NCBI RefSeq assembly: GCF_945859705.1
Contig: NC_079137.1
Location: forward strand, 71,632,277 to 71,696,276
Origin: Episyrphus balteatus
Taxonomy: Eukaryota; Arthropoda; Insecta; Diptera; Syrphidae
Direction of reading: 5' to 3'
DNA: 64,000 nt
This document shows positions 1 to 11,733 of the stretch, one piece after another. The notes beneath the pieces were generated by a model. That model saw only the letters and a program-made list of their open reading frames with translations, did not search any database and was not told the DNA's origin. A program made the position numbers and the translations under genes. Positions within the stretch are counted from its first letter, which is position 1; every line of letters starts with the position of its first letter.

Positions 1-1296
1 TACTTTGCCAAATAAAACACACATCAAAAATAACAAGGTGGAATTGGAAATTTTTATTTTTCTATTCCAATGGAAATCGTGTCGTTTTTGTTATGGTGCG
101 TCACATGCGAGCGAATTTATATAAATAAAAGGACTTTTTATTTTTGTTTCCAATTTTTCGATTTGAATTTGAATTGGAGTTTTGCGTAATTTTGCAAAAT
201 TTTAAAATAAATTATTCAAACAAAATGGAAATTATTATAATGAGATAGAAAGAGAGTCTAAAATTAACAATTTATTGTTTGATTTATTGATGATTGATAC
301 CATTTTATGATTCTAGGAAATTATTTAGTTGCAAGTTGCAATATCTTAGTCCAGACAAAATAAACATAAAAAAGAGCAAAACCAGAAATAATTCGAATAA
401 CGTTGAAAATTGGTACAGACCATTTATATGTTGATTAAAGTAAAATGTATAAAGTCCCCAAAAGTCCCATGTGGGCATAAAAAGTTATTCAAGTTTTAAT
501 GTCGAAAATGTAGGTTTTTCGTATATAACACTTAAACGGGAGAAGCTATAAAAAAAGTAGGTTTTGTAATTCCCCAAAAAAAATGTTAAAACTTTTTTTT
601 TCTACGAGACATAGTTTAGAAGATATCGTGGTTTTAAAATGTGTCAAATGTCGAAAATATCGTTTTTTTTTTTGCCTATAACTCTTAAACGATGAATATT
701 ATCAAAAATTTGACTTTGAGAAACTGGAAGATAATGTGGTAGTTTGTATTACTGCATTTGTTTGTTTTTTGTTTAAGCAGTCTTTTAAAAAAGAAAACAA
801 AAATTTTTTGATTTGGTCAAAATTCAAAAAATGCGAATCTGTGTACATAGCTTCTAAAATATGAGTTTTTTTGACATAAATTTTTAACTCGTATCATAAA
901 CTATAACACTTTCCACAAAAAAAACTGAAGATATGCTTTAGTAACACTTATCGTTTTAAGTAGTGTGCTCAAAAGAGTGGTATATATAGAAATAACGTTT
1001 TTTTTTTGTCTATTTTCGTCAAATGGTCAGTGTTATCTAAATAAATTTTCATAGCATGTGTAGATTATGGTTTTTTTTTTACATATTTCAATTAAGTTTG
1101 TATCTCTCCAGAGCTGTAATTAAAAAAAAAATTTTTTTATTTGGACAAAAATCAAAAATATCAGTTTTTTATACTTAACTCTTCTAAAATGCAGTTTTTG
1201 AAAAATATTTTAAATTTATAACGAAGAAAAAAATAACAAAAATAATAAAAATTATTTAAATTATTTCTATTTTAAGTGGAGCGATTGAATATAATT
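1..1296. other. AT-rich non-coding sequence with diverged internal repetition
   Basis: No gene is visible. Short phrases recur in diverged form, such as ATGTCGAAAAT, TATAACTCTTAAACG and AAAAGTTATTCAA, so part of this stretch is old repeat sequence. One 85-bp module here has a second copy near 1,640 and is listed separately. Confidence 0.6.
436..520 (+). repeat. Dispersed repeat module, copy 1
   Basis: This stretch matches 1,640-1,722 in the same orientation. Both run from TAAAGTAAAAT through a CCCCAAAA-type core and GCATAAAAAGTTATTCAA to ATGTCGAAAAT. The copies differ at scattered sites and by small gaps, which is the look of an old duplication or two members of a dispersed family. No coding potential was seen. 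Confidence 0.65.
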
Positions 1297-1410
1297 CAAT
1301 TTTAAAGTTCAAGTGACCTCAACTCCAAATTTATAAAGCGTACTGTACTGTCGTACCTGGGCGAAACGCTTTATAAATTTGGAGTTGAGGTCACTTGAAC
1401 TTTAAAATTG
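1297..1410. repeat. Perfect 44-bp inverted repeat (hairpin)
   Basis: The arms at 1,297-1,340 and 1,367-1,410 are exact reverse complements over 44 bases, with a 26-base spacer. The outer end starts CAATTTTAAAGTTCAAGTGA and the inner end is CTTTATAAATTTG-like. There are no mismatches, although the surrounding repeats are strongly diverged. It could be a small fold-back element or a palindromic duplication. I see no convincing target duplication. Confidence 0.9.
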
Positions 1411-2974
1411 TATTTTAAATTTATTTTATAACTCATAATGTTTTTCACTAAAAAGATTTGATGTACCTACTTTTTCATAGCTGCCATCGTTTAGATTAGA
1501 AGATATTAGCTTTCAGAGAGAAGACTATACGAAAAAATCACGTTTTTTGTATTTTATTGTTAAGGAGTTTAGTCCGTCTTAAAACCTGGAAAAAAAAAAT
1601 CGCATAGAACTGAAAACTTGCACAGAGTATTGAAACATCGATAAAAGTAAAATATCAAACATCCCCAAAATCCAATGTGTGCATAAAAAGTTATTCAATG
1701 TTAAATGTCGAAAATAAAAGACAAAACCCACGATTTTTTCTTCCCCATGGGGGATAGTGGGACATAGTTAATAAGTGAAGCTATATGCTTTTTAAGAATA
1801 AATAAAATTACATTTCTAGACATCTCAATATTCACTTAGTGAAGCCACATTGTGAGTGGAACTATTCTAGTGATTTTAAATCCTTAAAGTAACAAAAAAT
1901 TGCCCTCGAAAAAAGATTATTTCCTCATTTTTGCTTCTTTTATAATCTTCCTTTTTCGTATTTTTGTTGATATTAAACAAATATTTTTTTAATGCCAAAT
2001 AATTTTGTTTGCAATAGAATTTGTTTTTTTCCAATAAATTTTTTTTTTTAATTTGTAATGGATTTGGTACGGGGAAGTCCCATCATAATTCTAATGCCAA
2101 ATGCGGCCCTTGCAGCAACCAAATTAAAAACGATAAACGATAACAAATTATGTATTTCAATCCAAAGAATTAATCAAATTTCGGCCAAATAACAAAATTT
2201 TTCTCATTAAACAAACTTATGACAATGTGGTGGTTGTTTTTTTTTTCTTCTTTTTTTCTATAAAAGAAAATTATTATGACCAAAATTAATAAAAATGAAA
2301 AACAATTTCCCAGAAACATTAATTTTAAGTTCAATGTGCCTTTATTCCAAAAAAAAAATTATAAAAATAGAACCATTATGATCCAGGGGACCCTTTTATT
2401 AAGAAAATTCCACAACCGTTTTCAAAAAAAAAAAATAAAACCGAACGAGAAAAAAAAGCACATCATCTCAACTTTAATTACATACATTCTCTCTCTCCGT
2501 CTCCTCATTCAATTCAAAAACTGAGAGTTTATACCCGGAATAGAAAAGTTTCTTTAGTAGCAACTTTTTTTGATTGTTATTAAATTGCCTTAGCTCCGTT
2601 TTGTGCTTGCTACCCTAACTCCCATCACTTCCTGAAAACTCTCTTTATAGCTGACTGCCATTTAGAAAAATAAAAAAAATATATATACATAACAGGAGTT
2701 TGTTTCTTTTTTCTTCTGTATATTTGCATGAGTATTTGTTAAAAAAAAAAAGATTTGAAAAGAAAGAAGAAAAAAACCCTTTTTTGCTCCTAAAGTCTCT
2801 AACATCATAAACAAAGACCTCACAAAGCTCAAACCACAATTACCGAATGGCAGAGGCAATAGACCTCATCATCCTTAAGTGGTGCCGGAGAGTTTTTCAT
2901 ATACACAAAACAAAAATCAAATAATTTAATTTATGTTTCCAGACAAAGCGAAAAATAAATAAAAAACAAAGGAT
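1411..2974. other. AT-rich non-coding sequence
   Basis: It holds the second copy of the dispersed module (1,640-1,722) and a short CCCCATGGGGGATAGTGGGAC segment near 1,743. That segment resembles the ends of elements of the TAGGGGA-AGTGGG type seen elsewhere in the window. The frame at 2,276-2,524 is lysine- and asparagine-rich and looks like chance. Confidence 0.5.
1640..1722 (+). repeat. Dispersed repeat module, copy 2
   Basis: Diverged direct copy of 436-520, sharing the GCATAAAAAGTTATTCAA and ATGTCGAAAAT segments in the same order and spacing. Confidence 0.65.
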
Positions 2975-3480
2975 ACAAAAAAAGGACCTTTAAACATCGT
3001 TAGGTACGAATGGAATATATCTACTCTTCGAGCTTGGTCGTGTGTCGGTGTATGGCTATAATAATAATAACAACAGCGACAAAGATATATAGGATGCTCT
3101 TCGAGTCCTGTTGTGTTAAACGACTTTTGTTTATGCCAAGCTTTAAGCAACAGCAGCAGCTTCAGCAGGAGCAGGAGTTCCAGGACCAACCAGCACCACC
3201 ATCAACATCATAAGAGAGATGCAAGAAGAAACTCACAAGTGTATTGCTAGGACTATGATGACGATGATGACGATGATGACGACGACGACGCCGACGACTC
3301 TACGAGTATCCTCATTCCCATCAACTACAAAGGTCCTTCACAGTCTTAAGTGGCCTCCATTTGTATCGTACACACATTCACATGATATTTTTATGATTCA
3401 TGAACACTGTTTGGAGAGTGGAGAAATAAAAAACAAAAACATAAAAATGATGCACATTTAGAGAGGGTGTTGGCTGGTGT
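2975..3480. other. Unique, G+C-richer stretch with CAG-type simple sequence
   Basis: The stretch contains interrupted CAG/CAGGAG repeats (about 3,148-3,183) and then a GATGAC microsatellite. It is richer in G+C than its flanks. A frame on the + strand (3,010-3,213) ends in a Gln-rich run and a Pro/Ser tail. It has no recognisable domain and its first part is unconvincing. The stretch could be an untranslated exon or a conserved intronic element. Confidence 0.35.
3255..3298 (+). repeat. ATGACG-type microsatellite
   Basis: About 44 bp of GATGAC units grade into GAC units. It gives Met-Met-Thr repeats in one frame, which I read as translation of a microsatellite rather than protein. Confidence 0.85.
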
Positions 3481-4587
3481 TGGGGGTTGACATTTTGAAG
3501 TGCTTTAAACATTTTTTACTTTTTTTTTGTTTGATATTTTTGTTTCAACTGAACTCGTGCGCCTCAAAGAACAAAAAAGGAGAAAAAAAACCCTTGACAA
3601 ATAGAACTCTGCTGACGAGAGAAGGTTTCGAGGCGCACACATGTGTGATGTGTGCAAATTGAATACATGCCTGTTGAAGAAGAAATAAACGTTAAAAGTG
3701 TTGTTAATAAGGCTCTGATACCTACTTCTGGGGTTGTTCTTGGCTGCGAAATTGATATTCTTAGAACTAGCAAGAAAGTGAGGGAAGGGGTTTTGATATT
3801 CATCATCATAGAAAAAAAGACATTTTTTTTTCTGTTTTTTTTTTTCTGTTTTTATTTTTTAGACAGGAATGAATCAATGAAATCACTCTTATAGAACATT
3901 TCAGTTGCAATTGATATTTAACTTGACAAGAGGCCTACATAATATTGAAAAGTAATTAGTTCTGATTGTGTGGTCTTGACATTTGAAAGGCTTTTTTTTT
4001 TAATTGGATTTTTTTGAGAGGAAAAATTCTTAAAGAGGTTGGGCTGAAAATTTTACCAGATGTATACACAAAAAGGATGAGAAAAAATGGGAACTTTTCA
4101 ACCCCTTAAAATGTGCCAGATAATAATTACTCGCTTGGTCACCCTTCTTCAAAAGGTATATGACATGACAAAATTAATCGATGCGTATTTATGATTACTC
4201 AATTAGTTTGTTTAATTGAATTGGTGCTATATTTACACATAGAATTATTCTATTTAGATGAGTAACTTAAAAATCCTTAGAGCGGTTTTTTTTTATGTTT
4301 TGTTTACGTAGGTATGTAAACATTTAAAGAAAATTTAGTTTCCCATTCTTAAAAATACATATTAAAATTCATTGAAAAATAAATTTTAAAGAAAATGAGT
4401 TAAAAAAAAATTGTAATAAAATTATTAAATAATGACTTATATTTAGAAGAAAATTGGCTCAATTTGAATATTTAAGTTAACTTAAAAACTTCTGTACAAT
4501 TTTTTTTTTTTTTTTGTTGAAATTGGAATTATTTATTATTAAAACTAACGATATGGTAAGTGTGGTGGTAAATATAACAAAAGTGGG
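3481..4587. other. AT-rich non-coding sequence
   Basis: Frames at 3,477-3,662 and 3,652-3,894 overlap and contain poly-T translations. No gene or clear repeat boundary was seen. Confidence 0.5.
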
Positions 4588-4813
4588 TAATATGGCCCAC
4601 TAATGTATTTTTCAAAGAAAACCCATAGCAAATATTGACTACTGCAAGCACTCCCGAGCTATCTTAGCGTCAGCCAATCATGTATTTTTTCTCTAAAAAT
4701 ACACCATTTCTTAATGAAATTGCTCAATAGGCCATGTTATGATGTATATAACTTTGGTGTTAAACTAAAATTCCTTAAAAAAAAAAAAAATTAACACCTA
4801 GTGGGCCATATTA
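4588..4813. mobile_element. Short element bounded by 15-bp inverted repeats
   Basis: TAATATGGCCCACTA at the left end and its exact reverse complement at 4,799-4,813 bound a 226-bp segment without coding capacity. The size and exact ends suggest a miniature inverted-repeat transposable element (MITE). The superfamily is uncertain because the ends could include a TA or TAA target duplication. Confidence 0.55.
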
Positions 4814-6002
4814 GTCAGAAATTCAAAATTTTTGATTATTATATTAAAAGTGGAAACGATATTAAAAGTGGCAACTTTTTTTTATTCGGAGCTGCTTGTA
4901 AATAAAAGAGTGTATTTCAACGAAACTTTTCATACGTTTTCCAGCGTTAAAAAAGCGTAATGAAATGTTCAAAAATGTTCAATTTTGTTTTTTTTTTTTT
5001 TGAAATTTCGTTCTTAAGTTAGAAAAGACTGGAGAAAAATTTAAGATCAGCAAATTTTATGCTTCAATTATTGTTAGGATTTTGTTGTCTACACATAACA
5101 ATTATAGAAAAGAATGTTTTCTTTTTTCATTTTTTTCAACGTACCTATTTTTTTTTATTTCAATTATTTTGGAGTTATAATTTTGAAAGAGAAGTGAGAA
5201 AGCTTACTATGTAGGTTATATTAAAAAAATAATAAAAAATAATTTACTTTTTTTTTCATCTTATCTTAAAAACTATTAATAACTTAAAAACCCATTTGCA
5301 ATTCCATTTTCACATTTTTCCCACTTTAACCTTAATATCTACTTCGATTTACGCAAGCAAAATGCCACTTAATTAACCTTTCAAATCACTCATAATTGAA
5401 ATGAAGAAAAATCCTCTTTTTAAAAAGAAAGTTCCTTCAAACCATACCACCTATCACCCTTATATTGACTCATTCATTTACAGATTTCATTTCTGATAAA
5501 TATAAAATGCAATTTAATTTCTGATAAAAAGTAAATTAGCAACATAAACCTGTTTGCATTGAAGGGGCACTTCTTTGGCTAATCTTATAAGATCTTTCTT
5601 GAGACATCATCCTTCTTTGCCTCCTTTAGGATATGATTTTTTCTTCAATTTGTGTGGGCCACTATATCCCAAAATTTTTTTTTATTTTCGGCGTAACACT
5701 AGCCTTTATATTAAATATATGACACATGTACGAACTCGGCGACGAATTTGATTCAATACATGTTTGTTCCATTTCAACTTAACGAAATATGATTTTATTC
5801 TCATTGCATACCAGATAACCATGCTTGAATAAACGTGGCGAAAATACTTTCTTTTCGCTATCAACCATCATCTCGATCAGATCGAATCGCTGACGCAAAG
5901 AGAGCAACAAAATTATTCGCGACGACAATAAAATAAATATCTACTGGGTGTAGAGAATTTTTTCAAACTCGTTTTTATATAAGTTAATTAATTTTATATA
6001 TA
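4814..6002. other. Non-coding sequence, G+C-richer toward its right end
   Basis: The left two thirds is plain AT-rich sequence. From about 5,700 to 5,945 the composition changes: CpG-containing words such as CTCGGCGACGAA, GATCGAATCGCTGACG and TTCGCGACGAC appear. A similar change follows the fold-back element on its other side, so the element may have inserted into one older G+C-richer unit (an exon, a promoter or an LTR). Confidence 0.4.
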
Positions 6003-6004
6003 TA

Positions 6005-7697
6005 GCCCAGGGAAATTAGTAATTTAAATCGCATTTTTCGCGGGACAAAATTTTTTTCATGGAATGTGTTCGGGTGGTTGTCCTTATCATAAAAGTCAAT
6101 TTGTTGGGATAATTGGAGGTTGGGAACAGCCGCCATCTTGGAAAAGAGATTGGTATCGTTTTTATTGAATAGCTCCATTGTTATTCATTTAAACAAAAAA
6201 TGACAAATGTAAGACTTATTAACAATAAAATTATCTAAGAAATGATATACAAAACAATTCCGTGAGTTGATTAAATAAAATTTTATAGTTGGTCAAAGTG
6301 CGGGTTTGTATCGCAAGGTTGGGACAAAATGACTTTTTTTCATATATCTGACGAACTTTTGATTTGTTTGGATAATTCTTCAAGAATGAATTGTAGAACT
6401 TATAATTACCTATAAAATGAGCCCACAATCGTTATTGTCACCATCGTATTGTAGAAGTAATCTAACTCCGAAACTCTCCATGTACTAGTCAAAAGTAAGA
6501 AAAAAGCTGTTTTTTTGCTAGTAGGCCGAGAAAATTTTGGGAGTAGAGGTATAACCAAAATATAAGTACGCAGTTTTGCAGCCATACGTGTGTTAATGTC
6601 GATTTGAAAGGTCTGACAACTCTAATTTTGTGCTTTATACGGTTTTTGGGGGGTTAAATAACGTAAGTTTTCCAGTTAATGTGAATGGACTAAATTAATA
6701 CTATTTGAAATTATAAATATACAAGCTGATGCTCTATTATTTTTCCTAAATCTGAACACCCCAATCTTGAGGATGTGACCAATAGAACTATATATAAGCC
6801 GTTTATACGATTATGTTTAAGAAGTTTTTTTTGTTTAGATTTTTGTTTGTTTATTTGAATTGAAAAGCCTGATATGGTTAGTTAAAAAAGCTTATATCGT
6901 GAGTTGTATTAACCCCATAGCCGAGATTGAGGTGTCCAGATTTAGGAAAAATAATAGAGCATCAGCTTGTATATTTATAATTTCAAATAGTATAAATTTA
7001 GCCCATTCACATTAACTGGAAAACTTACGTTATTTAACCCCCCAAAAACCGTATAAAGCACAAAATTAGAGTTGTCAGACCTTTCAAATCGACATTAACA
7101 CACGTATGGCTGCAAAACTGCGTACTTATATTTTGGTTATACCTCTACTCCCAAAATTTTCTCGGCCTACTAGCAAAAAAAACAGCTTTTTTCTTACTTT
7201 TGACTAGTACATGGAGAGTTTCGGAGTTAGATTACTTCTACAATACGATGGTGACAATAACGATTGTGGGCTCATTTTATAGGTAATTATAAGTTCTACA
7301 ATTCATTCTTGAAGAATTATCCAAACAAATCAAAAGTTCGTCAGATATATGAAAAAAAGTCATTTTGTCCCAACCTTGCGATACAAACCCGCACTTTGAC
7401 CAACTATAAAATTTTATTTAATCAACTCACGGAATTGTTTTGTATATCATTTCTTAGATAATTTTATTGTTAATAAGTCTTACATTTGTCATTTTTTGTT
7501 TAAATGAATAACAATGGAGCTATTCAATAAAAACGATACCAATCTCTTTTCCAAGATGGCGGCTGTTCCCAACCTCCAATTATCCCAACAAATTGACTTT
7601 TATGATAAGGACAACCACCCGAACACATTTCATGAAAAAAATTTTGTCCCGCGAAAAATGCGATTTCATGCCCATATTTTGACTAATTTCCCTGAGC
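6005..7697. mobile_element. 1.7-kb fold-back element with ~765-bp arms
   Basis: The left arm (about 6,005-6,770) and right arm (about 6,922-7,697) are near-identical reverse complements around a spacer of about 150 bp. The ends read GCCCAGGGAAATTAGT and, reversed, GCTCAGGGAAATTAGT. Both are bordered by TA, as in Tc1/mariner-type target duplications. Because the arms mirror each other, the same two small frames occur on opposite strands: an identical 65-residue frame, and a frame starting MELFNKNDTNLFSKM. They resemble no family I know, and I do not call them genes. Arm differences include an indel of about 10 bp close to the right end. Each arm also carries AAGATGGCGGC, which matches a YY1/Pho-type site by eye. 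A fold-back RNA from this locus would form a very long hairpin. Confidence 0.85.
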
Positions 7698-7699
7698 TA

Positions 7700-8960
7700 A
7701 TAATTAAATTCGAATTAAAGTTGTAATTTTAATTTGATAAATCAAATCCACGATTCGTCGCAAAAGCATTTTAGCGACACTGAGCTTTGTAAGCTCAAGG
7801 GAAAGCGGGAACTAATCCCCAAGTTGTAAGTCACTTACGCAAACAAATTAATGGCAATTTTATGTTTTTTTTTTACAATGATTTTTTTTTTTTTTTTTTT
7901 ATATGAAAGTATTCGAAATATTGAGCACAAAAGTGCGTTGTCCGTTTGTGTCCTGAGCCAGTCTTGAGACACAAAGCTCATCCGAGTTGTGAAAACGTCA
8001 GGACAAGCGTGTATTTTCATATCGGATTTCTTAAATTCGTATCTCGAAAGGTAAATTAGATAAAAAGTGAGATTTTATATATAGAAGCATTTAATTTCCG
8101 AAGTGTATCAATTTAGGAGCAGGCGTAATTTGCATACGAAATTAGAAGTAATCTCGCTGGCTGGTACTTTGAGAGAGTGTCAACCAGACCACGTGTGTCG
8201 CTGTCGACGCACGGCCAGTCAGCGAAATCGCAAGCGAGACAAGCTTTCCGAAATTACCAGGGTTTAAGACAACTCTTTAAAGTCCGAAAGGTGCTTGGTT
8301 TGCACACCAAAAATCCAAAACCTGTGAATCAAGGCATCAGACCCGTTTCGAGGAATTTTTAGAAAACCGAAACCGAACCCTAGTTGTCTCTTGCAAAGGT
8401 TACTACCGTAGGAGTTCCAGCTCGATCAAGATAATTTTGCAATAAAATAAGTTGCGAAACATACGAAATTATCGATTCAGATTTCTTCGCCAACATTAGT
8501 AAAAATACAAAGAAAATACACGTTATCCAACTGCGATATAATCCCGTTGGAATTGCACCCACTTACCTGCGACTACTTACCTCAGCAAAACATCCTCCAA
8601 CTTAATCCATCATCATCCTCCGCCTAACCATCCATCGCCATCAAAGTCCAGAGATCATCTGTTCTAATATAAGTTTTTTTTTGTTCTATCTCAAATGAAC
8701 TACTTACATAGGTATATATGTATGCCGCTCTCTGATCGTAATCACTCAAGACAAAATTTAAAAGATAAGTAAAAACTCCAACTCATTCCAGAACACCATT
8801 ACATACATATGATAAACATAATTTCTTTTATTTTTTTTATGTAGCGAATTTTTAGTATAAGAGTTTATAAAGAAACTCAATTCTTCACATCTTACCCGCC
8901 AACAAGTTTTGCGCACTACTTAGCTGGAGGAGAGATTCGGTGAGTCCTATATTGTAAGCT
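7700..8960. other. G+C-richer unique stretch, possible exon or retroelement remnant
   Basis: The segment from about 7,740 to 8,650 is rich in CpG words (GTGTGTCGCTGTCGACGCAC near 8,193) and clearly differs from the AT-rich bulk. A 61-residue basic frame at 8,177-8,362 has no family I recognise. Two minus-strand GTAAGT donors lie near 8,565 and 8,580. On the + strand there is a GTGAGT after AGATTCG at 8,939/8,940, with a TTTATAAAG box about 75 bp upstream. An untranslated exon, a promoter or an LTR remnant would all fit. Confidence 0.35.
8561..8581 (-). promoter_or_regulatory. Two tandem splice-donor-like sites, minus strand
   Basis: Read on the minus strand, GAG is followed by GTAAGT, and 14 bases further CGCAG is followed by a second GTAAGT. 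Both fit the metazoan 5' splice-site consensus well. The sequence upstream on that strand (higher coordinates) has stops in all frames within short distances, so any exon would be untranslated. Donor-like words also occur by chance, so this is weak. Confidence 0.3.
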
Positions 8961-9844
8961 TTTAAGAGCATATATATTGTTTTATCATATGATTGTATTG
9001 ATCGAACAGAATTAGAAAAAAGGTTGGTTACAGAAGTAAAAGCCTAACTTAACAACAACAGTGAGTTAACATACGATTAACAGACTATGTTAATAACAGA
9101 ATAATAATCTGTAGGAGTATGAAGATCATCTACATACGCAATGACATTGAGTGATTTCGATATGATTGTTAAGGCATAAATAAACATATTCTCTTTTTTT
9201 TATTATTAATATTTTTTTTTTTTAATCAAGTAACAAACTAAATTTAAGAGAGCCATACATAGGGTCGATGACCTATTGAATTCCATATGATTTAGAGAAA
9301 TTTAATAAGAAATTAAATTTGATTGATATGGGGAATTAAAGATTCATTTCATAAGAATTAAGAAGTTTAATTGACTTTAAGGATAACATAAATTAATTCA
9401 AATTATTTAAGTTTGATATTTATATTGAAACGATGCATGTTATATTTTCTAATTGACTATATCTAATTATTTCTTTTTAATAAATAATATGAATAATGTA
9501 TATGAATGATATATTGGGCGTATTTTTGACATACACTATGTCGTTGGAATAAGTTTTTTTTTTTAGTGAGCTTAGGGAAGTGGCATGAATGAAGATAGTT
9601 TAGACGGGGTAAAGATAAGACAGGGTTAGTTTTAACTCGACGTTACTTTAGGGGTTATCGCTAATATACATAGAGTGGAGCGGTAACCAAGGCGTTTTTT
9701 TTTGCTTAGTGCAATAAACAGTGGGAGGGTTACACTCGGGAACAAAGAACATCTGAAGTTCCCAAAGTGAAGTTTTGTTAGCTTAATCAAGTTATTTTGT
9801 TATTAGATATTAGTTTTTCTTTTATTTCATTTTCATATTAAGGC
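8961..9844. other. AT-rich non-coding sequence
   Basis: No gene, repeat boundary or inverted ends seen. Confidence 0.5.
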
Positions 9845-9962
9845 ACGTTTATAAGTAAACGGCAGTCCAGTGGCAGGTGCAAAAACCCACCCCTCCGACG
9901 AGCAAGCCTATTGGCCATCGCTAGCGTGCCTACCCGCACTTTGTCGACTGGGCAACCTAAAC
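9845..9962. other. Isolated G+C-rich patch
   Basis: About 118 bp of mixed sequence (GGCAGTCCAGTGGCAGGTGC through TCGACTGGGCAACC) are set in AT-rich surroundings with sharp edges. On the minus strand it is open and reads GLGCPVDKVRVGTLAMANRL at its start, with a basic run after it. I do not recognise a family. It may be a retroelement or SINE fragment, or a small exon. Confidence 0.35.
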
Positions 9963-10972
9963 CACTTTTTTTTTGAGAATTATTGAGATCCTGTTGATTA
10001 ATGAAACTCATTGAAAAGCATAACTTCGTAGATAGTGGTATAGGATCATCCATTCCATTACAAATTCTAAAAGAAGGAAGAAAGAGAAAAAAATCTTTCA
10101 ATCTCAATGAAAAAGCTTCACCATATCTGATTTTTGTAATCAGAAGAAATATAAAGTAGGTGCATCTGCATATCTATATCTTCTTCAAAATGAAGGTGTA
10201 TCTGTTTCTGTATATATAAATTTAGGTATGAAAATATACTCAATCCACCCCCTCTTTCTATCTGTACACATCATGAAAATGCACTTCAAAGTCTTCGCTT
10301 GGAGAGTATTTTACTTTTAATTTTTTTTTCCTTTGCACAAGGACTTGGATGGAACTCTCTTTCGCCCATCTAGATAAAACGGAAAAGGATAAACTTTTTT
10401 TATTTTCTACAAACACCAAAGAAATTTGCAACCGCGAAGTTTGCAATAAAAATGTGTATGTGTGTGGTTGTGTGTAATTTTTTTTTTTTCAAATTTTCAC
10501 ACACATACTTTTATAGAAGGGGAAATAAAAATAGAAAAAAAAAAACTTTGAAGGATTTTTCACAGAACAAATAGATGTGGAAAATATTAAACCGCATTAA
10601 ACTTAATTTGTTGTGAGTTTTAAAAATTTTGTTGTGTATCTGTATGTGTTTATGTGTGTGAAATTCTGCACTAAAACTTGGTCGTCTTATTTTTATTTTT
10701 GCAAAATAAGATGAAAAAAAAAGTGAACTAGAAATCTTTAACGATGCACGCAACCCAATTACTATCATAAGTTTTCCTCATTGCAAAATAAAATAAAATG
10801 CATGACCGGGGTCGCACGAACTTGCTCTTGCAGTTTAAAACACTTTTATGTTAGTTTACTTGTAGATTTTAAGAGCTGCCTCTATATAAAATTAAAGAAA
10901 TTTTGTTGATTTTGGGGAAGAGCCGACATTTAGGGAAAATTTTTTTTAAATGAAAAAAAAAAATGTTTTTTT
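9963..10972. other. AT-rich non-coding sequence
   Basis: Contains poly-A/T runs and a TGTGTG-type stretch near 10,453-10,476. No gene seen. Confidence 0.5.
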
Positions 10973-11266
10973 TTTTACTTTTTTTGAAAAAAAAAATAAA
11001 AAAACAGTTTTATTGCAATTGCTTTGAATATTACGTTTGTAAAGTTTAATCAAAATCGTTAGAGCCATTTTCGAGTTATTTGGTATAATTTGAAAAATTT
11101 GTATGGGAGGTACACTTTTTTGACTTTTTTGAGAAAAACTAAAAATGCAGTTTTGTTGCAATTGCTTTAAATATTACGTCTGCAAAGTTTAATCAAAATC
11201 GTTAGAGCCTTTTTCGAGTTATTTGGTTTGAATTGAAAAATTTATATAGGAGGTACACTTTCTAAG
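10973..11266 (+). repeat. Tandem duplication, period about 143 bp
   Basis: Two adjacent copies share TTGCAATTGCTTT, AAGTTTAATCAAAATCGTTA, TTTTCGAGTTATTTGGT and GGAGGTACACTTT in order, with modest divergence. The sequence type (AAATCGTTAGAGCC followed by TTCGAGTTATTT) is a style of dispersed repeat common in arthropod introns. The following stretch to about 11,400 probably belongs to the same element. Confidence 0.8.
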
Positions 11267-11640
11267 CGAGATATAAAAAAAAACAAAAAAAAAAACCAAC
11301 TTTCAGAATTCCATTAAAATCATGTGTACCAAATTTGAAGAAAATCTTTGAACGCTCCTGGAAGCTAAACCGCTTGAGAGCAGTTTTTGGGAGTGATGCC
11401 AAATGATAGCTTGTGTCATGGGCCTACGCTTTGCACATTGTCAGATTTTTAAAAAATCGCCTTCCATGTTAAACCGCCACATCATGCCTATTTTTTCAGA
11501 ATCGTGCCTATTTTTTTTTTTACTTTTAAGTTCTCCCGGTTTGAGAACGCGTAGACCTACAGGGATGAGAGTTGTACCCAAACGTAGGTTAGAGTCCCCG
11601 CTACCTTTTCATCAATATTCCGAGATATAGGCGTTGGAAG

Positions 11641-11732
11641 TTGGGGGCGCTCACTTTCAGCTCAGATCAAATGAGCTGAGCTATGGTACCTAGCTCAAAA
11701 GTGAGCTAGCTGAGCTGAGCTGAGCTGAAATT
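11641..11732. repeat. AGCTCA/GAGCT pentanucleotide cluster
   Basis: GAGCT and AGCTC words recur on both strands, ending in three perfect GAGCT units (about 11,711-11,726). The mix of orientations makes the stretch able to fold on itself. It directly abuts the 15-bp minisatellite. Confidence 0.7.
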
Positions 11733-11733
11733 A

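Noticed and set aside
4545..4570. ATG directly before GTAAGT near 4,551 as another exon end
   Set aside because: No acceptor or leader-like sequence upstream; plain AT-rich context, so probably chance.
6231..7461. Two identical 65-residue proteins as a gene pair
   Set aside because: Their identity follows from the mirrored arms of the fold-back element. No domain, no initiation context and no independent evidence of coding.
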